Assembly: GCF_002911665.1 (NCBI RefSeq)
Contig: NZ_MTBP01000005.1
Coordinates: 248,001-312,000 of the forward strand
Source of the DNA: Actinomadura rubteroloni
GTDB lineage: Bacteria; Actinomycetota; Actinomycetes; Streptosporangiales; Streptosporangiaceae
Direction: 5' to 3'
DNA: 64,000 bases
Below, one piece after another: positions 24,960 to 35,370 of the stretch. The notes under the pieces were generated by a model that was given only the letters and a program-made list of their open reading frames with translations, was not told the DNA's origin and made no database searches. The stretch's first letter is position 1. Every line of letters starts with the position of its first letter. The position numbers were made by a program, and so were the translations under genes.

Positions 24960-25622
24960 ATGCAGAAGTTCGCCACCCCCGCCCCGATCACCGTCGTCCT
25001 GGACGTCCCCGCCGGACGCGTCCGCCTCATCGCCGCCGACCGCGCCGACACCGCGGTCGAGGTCCTCCCGGCGGACGCCGCCAAGGGCCGCGACGTGAAG
25101 GCCGCCGAGCAGACCGCCGTCACCTGCGCCGACGGCGTCCTGCGGATCGAGGCCCCCGCGAAGAACCAGCTCCTCGGCGCGTCCGGATCGGTCGAGGTGA
25201 CGGTCCAGGTGCCCGCCGGGTCCCGCGTCGAGGGCACGTCGGCGGGGGCCGAGTTCCGGGCCGTCGGCCGCCTCGGCGACGTCGCGTTCACGGGCGTCCA
25301 CGGCCGGGCGAAGGTGGACGAGGCCGGGAGCGTCCGCCTGACCGCGCTCGACGCCGACGTCGAGATCGGCCGGCTCGGCGGCCCGGCGGAGATCGCGACC
25401 GAACGCGGCGCCATCCGGATCACCGAGGCCGCGGGCGGCACGGTCGTCCTGCGCACCCGGTCCGGCGACATCTCGGTCGGCGCCGCCGCCGGAGTCTCGG
25501 CCGCCCTGGACGCCAAGACCGGGCACGGCCGCGTCAGCAACGCGCTCAAGAACGACGGCACCACCGGACTCGACATCCGCGCCACCACCGACCAGGGCGA
25601 CATCACCGCCCGCAGCCTCTGA
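24960..25622 (+). CDS. DUF4097-family beta-solenoid protein
   Basis: 220 residues from ATG 24960, preceded by AAGGAGAAG. The repeated G-x-V/I-x-V-x-x-x-x-G-x pattern (VRLTALDADVEIGRLGGPAE, TVVLRTRSGDISVGAAAGVS) is the right-handed beta-solenoid of DUF4097 proteins. No signal peptide is visible, so it appears cytoplasmic. Members often sit with ABC exporters or HTH regulators. Here it is 9 bp ahead of a DrrA-type ATPase and probably co-expressed; its molecular role is unknown. Confidence 0.8.
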   Translation: MQKFATPAPITVVLDVPAGRVRLIAADRADTAVEVLPADAAKGRDVKAAEQTAVTCADGVLRIEAPAKNQLLGASGSVEVTVQVPAGSRVEGTSAGAEFRAVGRLGDVAFTGVHGRAKVDEAGSVRLTALDADVEIGRLGGPAEIATERGAIRITEAAGGTVVLRTRSGDISVGAAAGVSAALDAKTGHGRVSNALKNDGTTGLDIRATTDQGDITARSL

Positions 25623-25631
25623 GGACCCCCC

Positions 25632-26567
25632 TTGACGAACCTCGCCATCGCGGCGGACGGCCTGCGCAAGTCCTACCGCGACAAGATCGTGCTCGACGGC
25701 GTCGACCTGGCCGTGCCCGAAGGGACGGTCTTCGCCCTGCTCGGCCCGAACGGCGCCGGGAAGACCACCACCGTCCAGATCCTGTCCACCCTGGTCCCGG
25801 CCGACGGCGGCACCGTCCGCGTCGCCGGGCACGACCTGGCGCGCGACCCGGACGGCGTGCGCGGCGCCATCGGCGTCACCGGCCAGTACTCGGCCGTCGA
25901 CAAGCTGCTCACCGGCGAGGAGAACCTGCGCCTCATGGCCGACCTCCACCACCTGCCGCGCCGGGAGGGACGTCGCCGGGCCGCCGCGCTCCTCGACCGC
26001 TTCGACCTGGCCGACGCGGCGCGCAAACCCGCCGGGACGTACTCCGGCGGCATGCGCCGCCGCCTCGACCTCGCGATGACGCTGGTCGGCGACCCGCGCG
26101 TGATCTTCCTGGACGAGCCGACCACCGGCCTGGACCCGCGCAGCCGCCGCGCGATGTGGCAGATCGTGCGGGAGCTGGTGGCGGACGGCGTCACGATCTT
26201 CCTCACCACCCAGTACCTGGAGGAGGCGGACGGCCTCGCCGACCGCATCGCGCTGCTCGACCACGGCCGGCTGATCGCCGAGGGCACCGCCGACGAGCTG
26301 AAACGCCTCATCCCCGGCGGGCACGTCCGGCTCGCCTTCGCCGACGCCGGCCTGCTCGACGCCGCGCACCGGATCGTCGGCACAGGGACCGCCGACCCCG
26401 ACACGCTCACCCTGCGGGTGCCGGGCGACGGCGTGCGCGCGATCCGCGAGCTGCTCGTCGCCCTGGACGAGCACGCGATCGACGTCGCCGGGCTGACCGT
26501 CCACACGCCCGACCTCGACGACGTCTTCCTCACCCTCACCGGCCCGCAGAAGGAGCCCGTCCGATGA
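25632..26567 (+). CDS. Daunorubicin-resistance-type (DrrA-like) ABC transporter ATPase
   Basis: 311 residues from TTG 25632. Walker A GPNGAGKTTT (~residues 37-46), Q-loop in VTGQYSAVDKLLTGEENL, signature YSGGMRRRLDLAM, Walker B RVIFLDEPTTGLD, and H-loop variant TTQYLEEADGLADR. The C-terminal ~90 residues form the DUF4162-type extension ending in LDDVFLTLTG, a DrrA hallmark. Its stop overlaps the permease start (ATGA). It powers export of a hydrophobic compound together with the following membrane protein. Confidence 0.88.
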   Translation: MTNLAIAADGLRKSYRDKIVLDGVDLAVPEGTVFALLGPNGAGKTTTVQILSTLVPADGGTVRVAGHDLARDPDGVRGAIGVTGQYSAVDKLLTGEENLRLMADLHHLPRREGRRRAAALLDRFDLADAARKPAGTYSGGMRRRLDLAMTLVGDPRVIFLDEPTTGLDPRSRRAMWQIVRELVADGVTIFLTTQYLEEADGLADRIALLDHGRLIAEGTADELKRLIPGGHVRLAFADAGLLDAAHRIVGTGTADPDTLTLRVPGDGVRAIRELLVALDEHAIDVAGLTVHTPDLDDVFLTLTGPQKEPVR

Positions 26568-27337
26568 CCGCCCTCGCCCTCGCCGCGCGCGACTCGTCCA
26601 CGATGGTGCGGCGCCAGCTCAAGCGCCTGCTCCGCTACCCGTCGATGACCGTGCAGCTCGTGGTCACGCCGGTCGTCATCCTGGTGCTGTTCGTCTACGT
26701 CCTCGGCGGCACGCTCGGGAGCGGGCTCGGCGGTGGCCGTGCCGCCTATGTCGACTATGTGGTCCCGGGGATCCTGCTCATGGCTGCGGCGACGGCCGCG
26801 ACCGGGACGGCCGTCATGGTCGCGACCGACATGTCCGAGGGCATCGTCGCCCGGTTCCGTACGATGCGGATCTCCCGGGCGTCGGTCCTCACCGGGCACG
26901 TCGTGGGCAGCGTCGTCCAGCAGCTCCTCGGGATGGCCGTGGTCGTCGGCGTCGCGCTGGCGATCGGCTTCCGCCCGAACGCCACGCCCGTGGAATGGCT
27001 CGCCGCCATCGGAATGCTCACGTTGTTCGTCGTCGCCATCACGTGGCTGTCGGTCGCCCTCGGAATGAAGTCGCCGACGCCCGAGGCCGCGAGCAACGCG
27101 CCGATGCCGCTGATCCTGCTGCCCTTTCTCGGCAGCGGATTCGTCCCGACCGATTCCATGCCGACCGCCCTTCGGTGGTTCGCCGAGTACCAGCCGTTCA
27201 CGCCGATCATGGAGACCGTCCGGGGCCTGCTGCTCGGCACCCCGATCGGCCACGACGCCGCGATCGCCGTCGCCTGGTGCCTCGGAATCGGCGCCGTCTC
27301 CTACCTCTGGGCCAAGCGGACCTTCGACCGCGCCTGA
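26564..27337 (+). CDS. ABC-2 type (DrrB-like) exporter permease
   Basis: 257 residues with six hydrophobic segments (for example VVTPVVILVLFVYVLGG, PGILLMAAATAATGTAVMVA). The middle DMSEGIVARFRTMRISRASV is the cytoplasmic coupling helix conserved in DrrB-type permeases, and PFLGSGFVPTDSMPTALRWF then QPFTPIMETVRGLLLG is the typical C-terminal signature. Coupled to the ATPase gene by ATGA. A strong hairpin terminator lies 13 bp after the stop. Confidence 0.88.
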   Translation: MTALALAARDSSTMVRRQLKRLLRYPSMTVQLVVTPVVILVLFVYVLGGTLGSGLGGGRAAYVDYVVPGILLMAAATAATGTAVMVATDMSEGIVARFRTMRISRASVLTGHVVGSVVQQLLGMAVVVGVALAIGFRPNATPVEWLAAIGMLTLFVVAITWLSVALGMKSPTPEAASNAPMPLILLPFLGSGFVPTDSMPTALRWFAEYQPFTPIMETVRGLLLGTPIGHDAAIAVAWCLGIGAVSYLWAKRTFDRA

Positions 27338-27350
27338 ACCCCCCCCGGGA

Positions 27351-27380
27351 AAAGGGGCCGCCGGACCGGCGGCCCCTTTC
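27351..27380 (+). terminator. Rho-independent-like terminator of the DUF4097/ABC operon
   Basis: AAAGGGGCCGCCGG (27351-27364) is complementary to 27366-27379, and the right arm ends in CCCCTTTCC. The stem is ~12-14 bp with a minimal loop; it closes the exporter operon just before the next gene at 27396. Confidence 0.75.
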
Positions 27381-27395
27381 CTGCATCATGGGGCG

Positions 27396-27707
27396 ATGGA
27401 GTTCCCGGAGTGGCGGCTCACCGGCGACACGCGCTTTCCCGCCGCCGCCAACATCGACGGATGCTGGCTCGTGCTGCGCATCAACGGATTCCCCGACCAT
27501 CCGCTGTGGACGCCCTTCGTGGACGGCGTCGCCCGTCCGGACCTGGCGGACACCTTCCCCGGCGCGGGCCGTCCGCTGTCGGGCTCGGCGCCGCCGCTGG
27601 ACGCCGGCCTCGCCGAACAGGTGCTGGCGCCCGTCCGCGCCTTCGCGGTCTACGGCAGCGAGATCGGCGAGCCCTGCGACGACCCGGTGTGCTGTCCCGT
27701 GATCTGA
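27396..27707 (+). CDS. Conserved small hypothetical protein
   Basis: 103 residues. WLVLRINGFPDHPLWTPFVD and the Cys-rich end GEPCDDPVCCPVI are the recognisable features; the three C-terminal cysteines could bind metal. No signal peptide or membrane segment. Good G/C third-position bias supports coding. It starts 16 bp after the terminator and is followed by an oxidoreductase 71 bp away. Function unknown. Confidence 0.65.
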   Translation: MEFPEWRLTGDTRFPAAANIDGCWLVLRINGFPDHPLWTPFVDGVARPDLADTFPGAGRPLSGSAPPLDAGLAEQVLAPVRAFAVYGSEIGEPCDDPVCCPVI

Positions 27708-27716
27708 CTCACAAAC

Positions 27717-27743
27717 CGTCACGCCGGCGGGCGGCGCGGTGTC
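27717..27743 (+). promoter_or_regulatory. Possible ECF41-type promoter
   Basis: CGTCAC (27717-27722) followed after 17 bases by TGTC (27740-27743) resembles, imperfectly, the TGTCACA / CGTC promoter reported for ECF41 sigma factors. It lies 36 bases before the FAD oxidoreductase start in the same operon as an ECF41 gene. One mismatch in each element keeps this tentative. Confidence 0.35.
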
Positions 27744-27778
27744 TTCAGGGCGAACCACCTGGAGACGGAGGACAGATC

Positions 27779-28957
27779 ATGAGCGGAACCACGCACGTCG
27801 TCGTGATCGGCGGAGGATACGCGGGCGTCATGGCGGCCAACCGGCTGACGCGGCGCGCGGACGTCGCCGTCACGCTCATCAACCCGCGCCCGGACTTCGT
27901 GGAGCGCATCCGCCTGCACCAGCTCGCCGCCGGGACCCACGACGCGGTCGTCGAGTACCGCAAGGTCCTCGCCGGACGCGTCCGCCTGACGGTCGACACC
28001 GTCACCGCCATCGACGCCCCCGGCCGCCGCGTGACCTGCGCGTCGGGCGACACCGTCGGCTACGACCACCTCATCTACGCGGCGGGCAGCGCCGCCGGCG
28101 AGCCGCGCGTCCCCGGAGCGGCCGAGCACGCCCACCCGGTCACGACGCTGGAGGAGGCGCGGCGGCTGCGGGACGTCCTCGCGGCCGCGCCCGGGACGGC
28201 GGCCGTGACGATCGTGGGCGGCGGCCCGACCGGCATCGAGACCGCCGCCGAGCTGGCCGAACGGGGACGCGCCGTCACGCTCGTCTGCGGCGGCGCGCTC
28301 GGCCCCTACCTGCACCCGCGCGGCCGCCGCTCGGTCGCCGGACGGCTCGCGGCGCTCGGCGTGACCGTCCTGGACGGCCCCGGCACCACGGTGACGGAGG
28401 TGACGCGCGACGCCGTCCGGCTCGCCGACGGCCGCGAGCTGCCGAGCGCGGTGACCGTCTGGACCGCCGGGTTCGGCGTCCCCGACCTGGCCGCGCGCAG
28501 CGGGCTCAGCACCGACGCCGTCGGGCGCCTGCGCACCGACGAGACGCTGACGAGCGTGGACGACGTCCGCGTCGTCGCGGCCGGGGACGCGGCGGCGCCG
28601 TCGGACCTGCCGCTGCGGATGAGCTGCCAGTCGGCGACCCGGATCGGCGCGCACGCCGCCGACACGGTGCTAAACCGGATCGCGGGGGAGCGGCCCGCGC
28701 CGCTCGACCTCGGCTTCTTCGGCCAGTGCATCAGCCTGGGGCGGCGCTTCGGGATCTTCCAGTTCGCGCACCGCGACGACACCGCGACGCGGTTCCACCT
28801 CGCCGGGCGTCCGGGCGGGCGGCTCAAGGAGTTCGTGTGCGTCCAGACCGTCGAGCACCTGGCCAGGGAGGCGCGCAAGCCCGGCTCGCTGACGTGGGTC
28901 AAGGACGCCTCGCGCCGCGCCCGCCTCGCCCCGGCGGCTCCCGAGCGCGTGGCCTAG
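27779..28957 (+). CDS. NAD(P)/FAD-dependent oxidoreductase (NDH-2-like)
   Basis: 392 residues from ATG 27779, preceded by GGAGACGGAGGA. Two Rossmann glycine motifs are visible: HVVVIGGGYAGVMAANRLTR at the N-terminus (FAD) and [20 protein letters not shown] at ~145 (NAD(P)H), plus the second FAD motif VRVVAAGDAAAPSD (~275). The C-terminus lacks the long amphipathic helix of true type II NADH dehydrogenases. It lies 24 bp before an ECF41 sigma gene; such sigma factors are typically linked to an oxidoreductase, decarboxylase or epimerase gene that they control. Confidence 0.87.
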   Translation: MSGTTHVVVIGGGYAGVMAANRLTRRADVAVTLINPRPDFVERIRLHQLAAGTHDAVVEYRKVLAGRVRLTVDTVTAIDAPGRRVTCASGDTVGYDHLIYAAGSAAGEPRVPGAAEHAHPVTTLEEARRLRDVLAAAPGTAAVTIVGGGPTGIETAAELAERGRAVTLVCGGALGPYLHPRGRRSVAGRLAALGVTVLDGPGTTVTEVTRDAVRLADGRELPSAVTVWTAGFGVPDLAARSGLSTDAVGRLRTDETLTSVDDVRVVAAGDAAAPSDLPLRMSCQSATRIGAHAADTVLNRIAGERPAPLDLGFFGQCISLGRRFGIFQFAHRDDTATRFHLAGRPGGRLKEFVCVQTVEHLAREARKPGSLTWVKDASRRARLAPAAPERVA

Positions 28958-28981
28958 CCTGAGCCGACGAAAGGACGGGAC

Positions 28982-31493
<2,512 letters not shown>

Positions 31494-31496
31494 GCC

Positions 31497-31529
31497 CCGT
31501 CGGCCCCGCCCCGGCGGCGGGGCCGACGG
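31497..31529 (+). terminator. rox terminator
   Basis: CCGTCGGCCCCGCC (31497-31510) pairs perfectly with 31516-31529 around a 5-base loop, followed by TCTTTC. It starts 3 bases after the rox stop and separates rox from the ECF42 operon promoter. Confidence 0.8.
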
Positions 31530-31550
31530 TCTTTCAAAAAAGTTCGGGCG

Positions 31551-31584
31551 ACGGTGTCGGGTCGGCGAGGGGGCGTTCGTAGCA
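31551..31584 (+). promoter_or_regulatory. Candidate ECF42 promoter of the MFS-DGPF-sigma operon
   Basis: TGTCGG (31555-31560), 17 bases, CGTAGC (31578-31583). The blocks ACGGTGTCGGGTCGG and GCGTTCGTAGCA, with the same 7-base gap between them, recur on the minus strand at 41558-41590 ahead of the DHFR-like gene. The -35 resembles the TGTCGA-like motif remembered for ECF42 sigma factors, and the ECF42 gene lies in this operon. Confidence 0.7.
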
Positions 31585-31632
31585 GGGGTGAGGCCGCCCA
31601 CGAGGGGCCGCCCCGAACAGCAGGGACCGACC

Positions 31633-31665
31633 ATGAAGACGATCATCACGCGGGTGCCGCGATGA
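31633..31665 (+). CDS. 10-residue leader peptide overlapping the MFS start
   Basis: ATG at 31633 opens MKTIITRVPR and stops at 31663-31665, overlapping the MFS ATG (31662) as ATGA. The MFS gene itself has no visible ribosome site (the preceding bases are GGGTGCCGC), while AGGGA lies upstream of the short frame. Translation of the leader would deliver ribosomes to the MFS start, so coupling or attenuation is plausible. Too short to prove coding from sequence. Confidence 0.4.
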   Translation: MKTIITRVPR

Positions 31666-33077
31666 CGACCATGACCGCGGCCGCGGCGCCGGCCCGTCCG
31701 GCGTCGGCCCGGACGATGTGGGCGATCCTGGCGCTGGTGCTGCTCGCCGACGCCCTGGACGTCATCGACGCGACCGTCACCAACATCGCCGCCCTCACCA
31801 TCGCCGGGGACTTGAACGGCGGGCCGGACCTGATCAAGTGGCTGGGCACGGCCTACATGCTGGCGATGGGCGTGCTGCTCATGGTCGGCGGACGGCTGGG
31901 CGACAAATACGGGCAGCGCAGGCTCTTCCTGGTCGGGATGGCCGGCTTCACGGCCGCGTCGGCGGTGGCGGGCCTGGCCCCCGGCCCGGCGCCGCTGCTC
32001 GCGGCGCGGGCGGCGCAGGGGGCGTTCGGCGCCCTGCTGATCCCGCAGGGCATGGGGATCATGACGAGGACGTTCTCGCGCGCCATGCTCACCAAGGCGT
32101 TCGGCCTGTTCGGACCGCTGCTGGGCGTGGCCACCATCGGCGGCCCGGCACTGGCCGGGCTCATCATCAGCGCGGACGTGCTCGGGCTGTCGTGGCGTCC
32201 GATCTTCCTGATCAACGTGGTCCTCGGCGTGGCCGGTCTCGCGGTGGCCGTCCGGATCCTCCCGCGCGACGACGGCGACCGCGCCACGGTCGTGGACGTC
32301 CGGGGCTCGGCTCTGCTCGCGGGCGCGATGCTCGGCCTGCTGTACGGGCTGATCGAGGGGTCCGGCGACGGGTGGGGCACGGTTCCGGTCGTCTCGGTCG
32401 TCGCGGGCCTGGTGTTCTTCGCCGCGTTCGCGCGCCGTCAGTCGACGGCGTCCGATCCGCTGCTCAGGCCGTCGCTGCTGCGGAACCGCGGCTTCACGTC
32501 CGGCCTGGTCGTCGGGCTCACCGTCTTCGCCGCGACGATCGGGCTGGTCTACGTCCTGTCGCTGTTCCTCCAGGAGGGCCTGCGCGCCTCGCCGCGCGCG
32601 GCCGCCCTGACCCTGCTGCCGCTGACGGTGGGCGTGATCGGGTCGGCGTTCGCCGCGATAGGCGGCCTGGTCGCCCGGCTGGGCCGGACGCTGGTCTTCG
32701 TGGGGCTGGCGGTCATCCTGGCCGGCTGCGGGTGGGTGCTCGCCCTGGTCGCCGCCTCGGGCACCGGCGTCGGCCTGTGGACGCTCACGCCGGCGTTCTT
32801 CGTGATCGGCGTCGGGCTGGGCTGCTGCTACAGCACGATCTTCGACGTCGCCCTGGGCGACATCGACCCCGCCGAGGCGGGCAGCGCAAGCGGGTCGCTC
32901 AGCTCGATCCAGCAGCTCGCGTCCGCAATAGGATCGGCGGCGGTGACCTCGATCTTCCTCCGGGGCTCGGCGGAGGGCCTGGACCGCGCCATGACGACCA
33001 GCCTGCTCGTCGTGCTCGGCCTGATCGCCCTGAGCGTCCCGCTCGTCGCGCTGATGCCCCGCCGCGCCGCGCAGTGA
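31662..33077 (+). CDS. MFS drug transporter, DHA2-like
   Basis: 471 residues, polytopic. LADALDVIDATVTNIAALTI (helix 1) and LGDKYGQRRLFLVGMAGFTA (loop 2-3) are DHA2-type motifs; the C-terminal helices end ALMPRRAAQ. ATG 31662 is preferred because it overlaps the leader stop. It is first in an operon with the DGPF protein and the ECF42 sigma gene, downstream of the candidate ECF42 promoter, so it is probably part of the sigma factor's response, for example efflux of the inducing compound. Confidence 0.86.
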   Translation: MTTMTAAAAPARPASARTMWAILALVLLADALDVIDATVTNIAALTIAGDLNGGPDLIKWLGTAYMLAMGVLLMVGGRLGDKYGQRRLFLVGMAGFTAASAVAGLAPGPAPLLAARAAQGAFGALLIPQGMGIMTRTFSRAMLTKAFGLFGPLLGVATIGGPALAGLIISADVLGLSWRPIFLINVVLGVAGLAVAVRILPRDDGDRATVVDVRGSALLAGAMLGLLYGLIEGSGDGWGTVPVVSVVAGLVFFAAFARRQSTASDPLLRPSLLRNRGFTSGLVVGLTVFAATIGLVYVLSLFLQEGLRASPRAAALTLLPLTVGVIGSAFAAIGGLVARLGRTLVFVGLAVILAGCGWVLALVAASGTGVGLWTLTPAFFVIGVGLGCCYSTIFDVALGDIDPAEAGSASGSLSSIQQLASAIGSAAVTSIFLRGSAEGLDRAMTTSLLVVLGLIALSVPLVALMPRRAAQ

Positions 33078-33123
33078 CCGCCGCTTTCGACATTGTTCTG
33101 ACACCACGGGAGGTGACCGCGCG

Positions 33124-33447
33124 ATGCGGTATCTGGTTTCGGTGATCGACGACAAGGACGACCCCGGCAGCACGGACAGGGGCCCCGCGATCAGCGCGTT
33201 CAACAAGCGGCTGATGGCCGAGGGCCACTGGGTCTTCGCGGGCGGGCTGGCCGACACCGACGCGGCCACGGTCGTGGACAGCCGGGGCGAGCAGGCGGTG
33301 TTCAGCGACGGGCCGTTCCTTGAGTCCAAGGAGTACCTGGCCGGCGTCTGGGTGTGGGAGGCCCCGGACCTGGACGTGGCGCTCGCCCTCGCCGCCGAGG
33401 CGTCGGAGATCTGCGACCGGAAGCTGGAAGTGCGGCCGTTCCTGTGA
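33124..33447 (+). CDS. YCII/DGPF-domain protein
   Basis: 107 residues. FSDGPFLESKEYLAG carries the DGPF motif that names the family, within a ferredoxin-like YCII fold. Preceded by GGGAGG. Its stop overlaps the sigma factor start (GTGA). DGPF proteins are the hallmark genomic partners and targets of ECF42 sigma factors; their biochemical function is not established. Confidence 0.88.
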   Translation: MRYLVSVIDDKDDPGSTDRGPAISAFNKRLMAEGHWVFAGGLADTDAATVVDSRGEQAVFSDGPFLESKEYLAGVWVWEAPDLDVALALAAEASEICDRKLEVRPFL

Positions 33448-34679
33448 CCGACGCCGACGCCGCGGTCACCCGCGCCCACCGGGACGAGTGGGCGCGGGTG
33501 GTCGCCGGTCTGACCAGGCGTTTCGGCGATCTCGACATCGCCGAGGAGGCCGCCGCCGAGGCGTTCGCGACCGCCGTCCAGCGGTGGCCGGCCGACGGCG
33601 TGCCGCCCAACCCGGGCGCCTGGCTGACCACGACCGCCAACCGCAAGGCGATCGACCGGATCCGCCGGGAGAGCAAGCGCGACGACAAGCACAAGGAGGC
33701 CCGGACGGTGTTCGACGACGATCCTCCCGAGCCGGTCGGCGCCATCGACGACGACCGGCTCCGGCTGATCTTCACCTGCTGCCATCCGGCGCTGGCGATG
33801 CCGACCCGCGTGGCGCTGACGCTGCGGATGCTCGGCGGGCTGACCGTCACCGAGATCGCCCGCGCGTTCCTGGTGCAGGAGACCGCGATGGAGCGGCGGA
33901 TCACCCGCGCGAAGGCCAAGATCAAGGTGGCGGGGATCCCGTACCGGGTGCCGTCCGCCGAGGACCTTCCGGGCCGCCTGTCGGGTGTCCTCGCCGTCCT
34001 GTTCCTGGTGTTCAACGAGGGCTACCTGGCGACCGGCCCCGGCACCGATCCCGTGCGCCACGACCTGACGGCCGAGGCGATCCGCCTCACCCGCCTGATC
34101 CGCGCCCTCCTGCCCGACGACGGCGAGGTCGCCGGACTGCTGGCGCTGATGCTGCTCACCGAGGCCCGCCGCACCGCGCGCGTCTCGGGCTCCGGCGAAC
34201 TGGTCCCGCTGGCCGAGCAGGACCGCGGGGCCTGGGACGCGTCGCTGATCGCCGAAGGGCACCGGCTGGTGCGCGAACGCCTCGCCGCTGCCGCCGCTGG
34301 CACCGCGCCGGGCCGCTACCAGATCCTCGCGGCGATCAACGCCGTGCACACGTCCGTCCGCGACATCCGCGACACCGACTGGTCGCAGGTCGTCGCCCTC
34401 TACGACCAGCTCGTCCGCCTCGACCCCTCGCCGATCGTCGCGCTGAACCGGGCGATCGCGGTCGCCGAACTCGACGGCCCGGACGTCGCCCTGGCAGCCG
34501 TCGACCGCCTAGAAGACCAGCTCGCCGACTACCACGCCTACCACGCCACCCGCGCCGACCTGCTCCGCCGACTGGGCCGCAGCGCCGAGGCGCGCACGGC
34601 CTACGACAGAGCCATACAACTAGCCGGCAACACCGCCGAGACCGCCTACCTGACCCGCCGCCGCGACCAACTGCACTAA
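33444..34679 (+). CDS. ECF42-type RNA polymerase sigma factor with C-terminal extension
   Basis: 411 residues from GTG 33444. Sigma region 2 (VVAGLTRRFGDLDIAEEAAA, GAWLTTTANRKAIDRIRRES) and region 4 (LTVTEIARAFLVQETAMERR, ITRAKAKIKVAG) fill the first ~185 residues. The remainder is the TPR-like ECF42 extension with VLYLVFNEGY-like VLAVLFLVFNEGYLATGP, LALMLLTEARRTARV and QVVALYDQLVRLDPSPIVAL. There is no anti-sigma gene nearby; in this group the extension is needed for activity. Likely drives its own operon and the DHFR-like gene at 40933. Confidence 0.88.
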   Translation: MTDADAAVTRAHRDEWARVVAGLTRRFGDLDIAEEAAAEAFATAVQRWPADGVPPNPGAWLTTTANRKAIDRIRRESKRDDKHKEARTVFDDDPPEPVGAIDDDRLRLIFTCCHPALAMPTRVALTLRMLGGLTVTEIARAFLVQETAMERRITRAKAKIKVAGIPYRVPSAEDLPGRLSGVLAVLFLVFNEGYLATGPGTDPVRHDLTAEAIRLTRLIRALLPDDGEVAGLLALMLLTEARRTARVSGSGELVPLAEQDRGAWDASLIAEGHRLVRERLAAAAAGTAPGRYQILAAINAVHTSVRDIRDTDWSQVVALYDQLVRLDPSPIVALNRAIAVAELDGPDVALAAVDRLEDQLADYHAYHATRADLLRRLGRSAEARTAYDRAIQLAGNTAETAYLTRRRDQLH

Positions 34680-34949
34680 CCCCCAACCCCCACCCCCACC
34701 GACCCACGCTGACCGACGCTGCTCTGCACTGCCCAGCCGCAACGCGGAACCGCAGCGATCCCGCGGGCGAGAACCCGCCCAGCCGCTCGCCCTACAAGCT
34801 CGCCCTGATCACGCTCGACGGTGCAGCACGCGGCGGAACACCCGCCGAAACACGGAAAGGACGCGGGGCGTCCACCGAAACGCGAAGGACACGGGCGGAC
34901 GCGCGCCCGGGTGCTTGCCGGGCCACGAGACGGACACATGGGCGCATGC

Positions 34950-35165
34950 CGGACGAACGCGGCGCGAACGGGCACGGCGCGGACGCGCAGATGCGCGGAC
35001 CGGTACGGCGCGGACGCACGGACCGGCATGGGGCGGACGCACGGACCGGCATGGGGCGGGTGCGCGGGCGGGCACCGGGCAGATGTGCGGGACCGGCACG
35101 GCGCGGGCGCGCGGGCAGGCACCGGGCAGATGTGCGGGCGGACGCGGGGACGGGCACCGGGCGCA
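34950..35165. repeat. Degenerate GC-rich repeat region in a 580-bp gap
   Basis: The gap 34680-35258 has no convincing gene. Within it a 23-bp unit (beginning GCGGACGCACGGACC) is repeated perfectly at 35010-35032 and 35033-35055, and a ~46-bp unit containing GGCACCGGGCAGATGTGCGGG-like sequence occurs twice at about 35056-35145. The region is open in several frames on both strands, with Cys/Pro/Arg/Ala-rich translations and no ribosome site, so it is probably non-coding repeat DNA. Confidence 0.6.
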
Positions 35166-35258
35166 GGCGAAGGCGAAAGCAGGGCCGCCGCAACGATGCA
35201 GGCAAGCCAACCCTGTCAATGCCACTTCCTTACGCGGCTCACCGCGGGCCACAACCAA

Positions 35259-35357
35259 CCGGAACGCCGTTCCGGCAATAATCGGAACAACGTTCCGGTT
35301 TATTCGTCGTGGATGGCGGATCAGTGATGGCCCGAACGTATACGGAACATTGTTCCG
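35259..35357. promoter_or_regulatory. Three CGGAAC-N3-GTTCCG palindromes downstream of TetR gene
   Basis: CGGAAC-N3-GTTCCG occurs perfectly at 35260-35274, 35283-35297 and 35343-35357, beyond the 3' end of the TetR gene (35371). Related imperfect copies lie at its 5' end. The spacing and sequence strongly suggest binding by that TetR protein; what they control on this side is unclear, since no convincing gene starts here. Confidence 0.6.
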
Positions 35358-35370
35358 CTATCTGCATGGT

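Noticed and set aside
34975-35165. CRISPR array
   Set aside because: Repeats are contiguous or irregular and there are no spacers or cas genes.
34809-35258. 149-residue minus-strand frame starting beside the CGGAAC palindrome
   Set aside because: No ribosome site, Cys/Pro/Arg low-complexity translation across repeats; kept only as repeat DNA.
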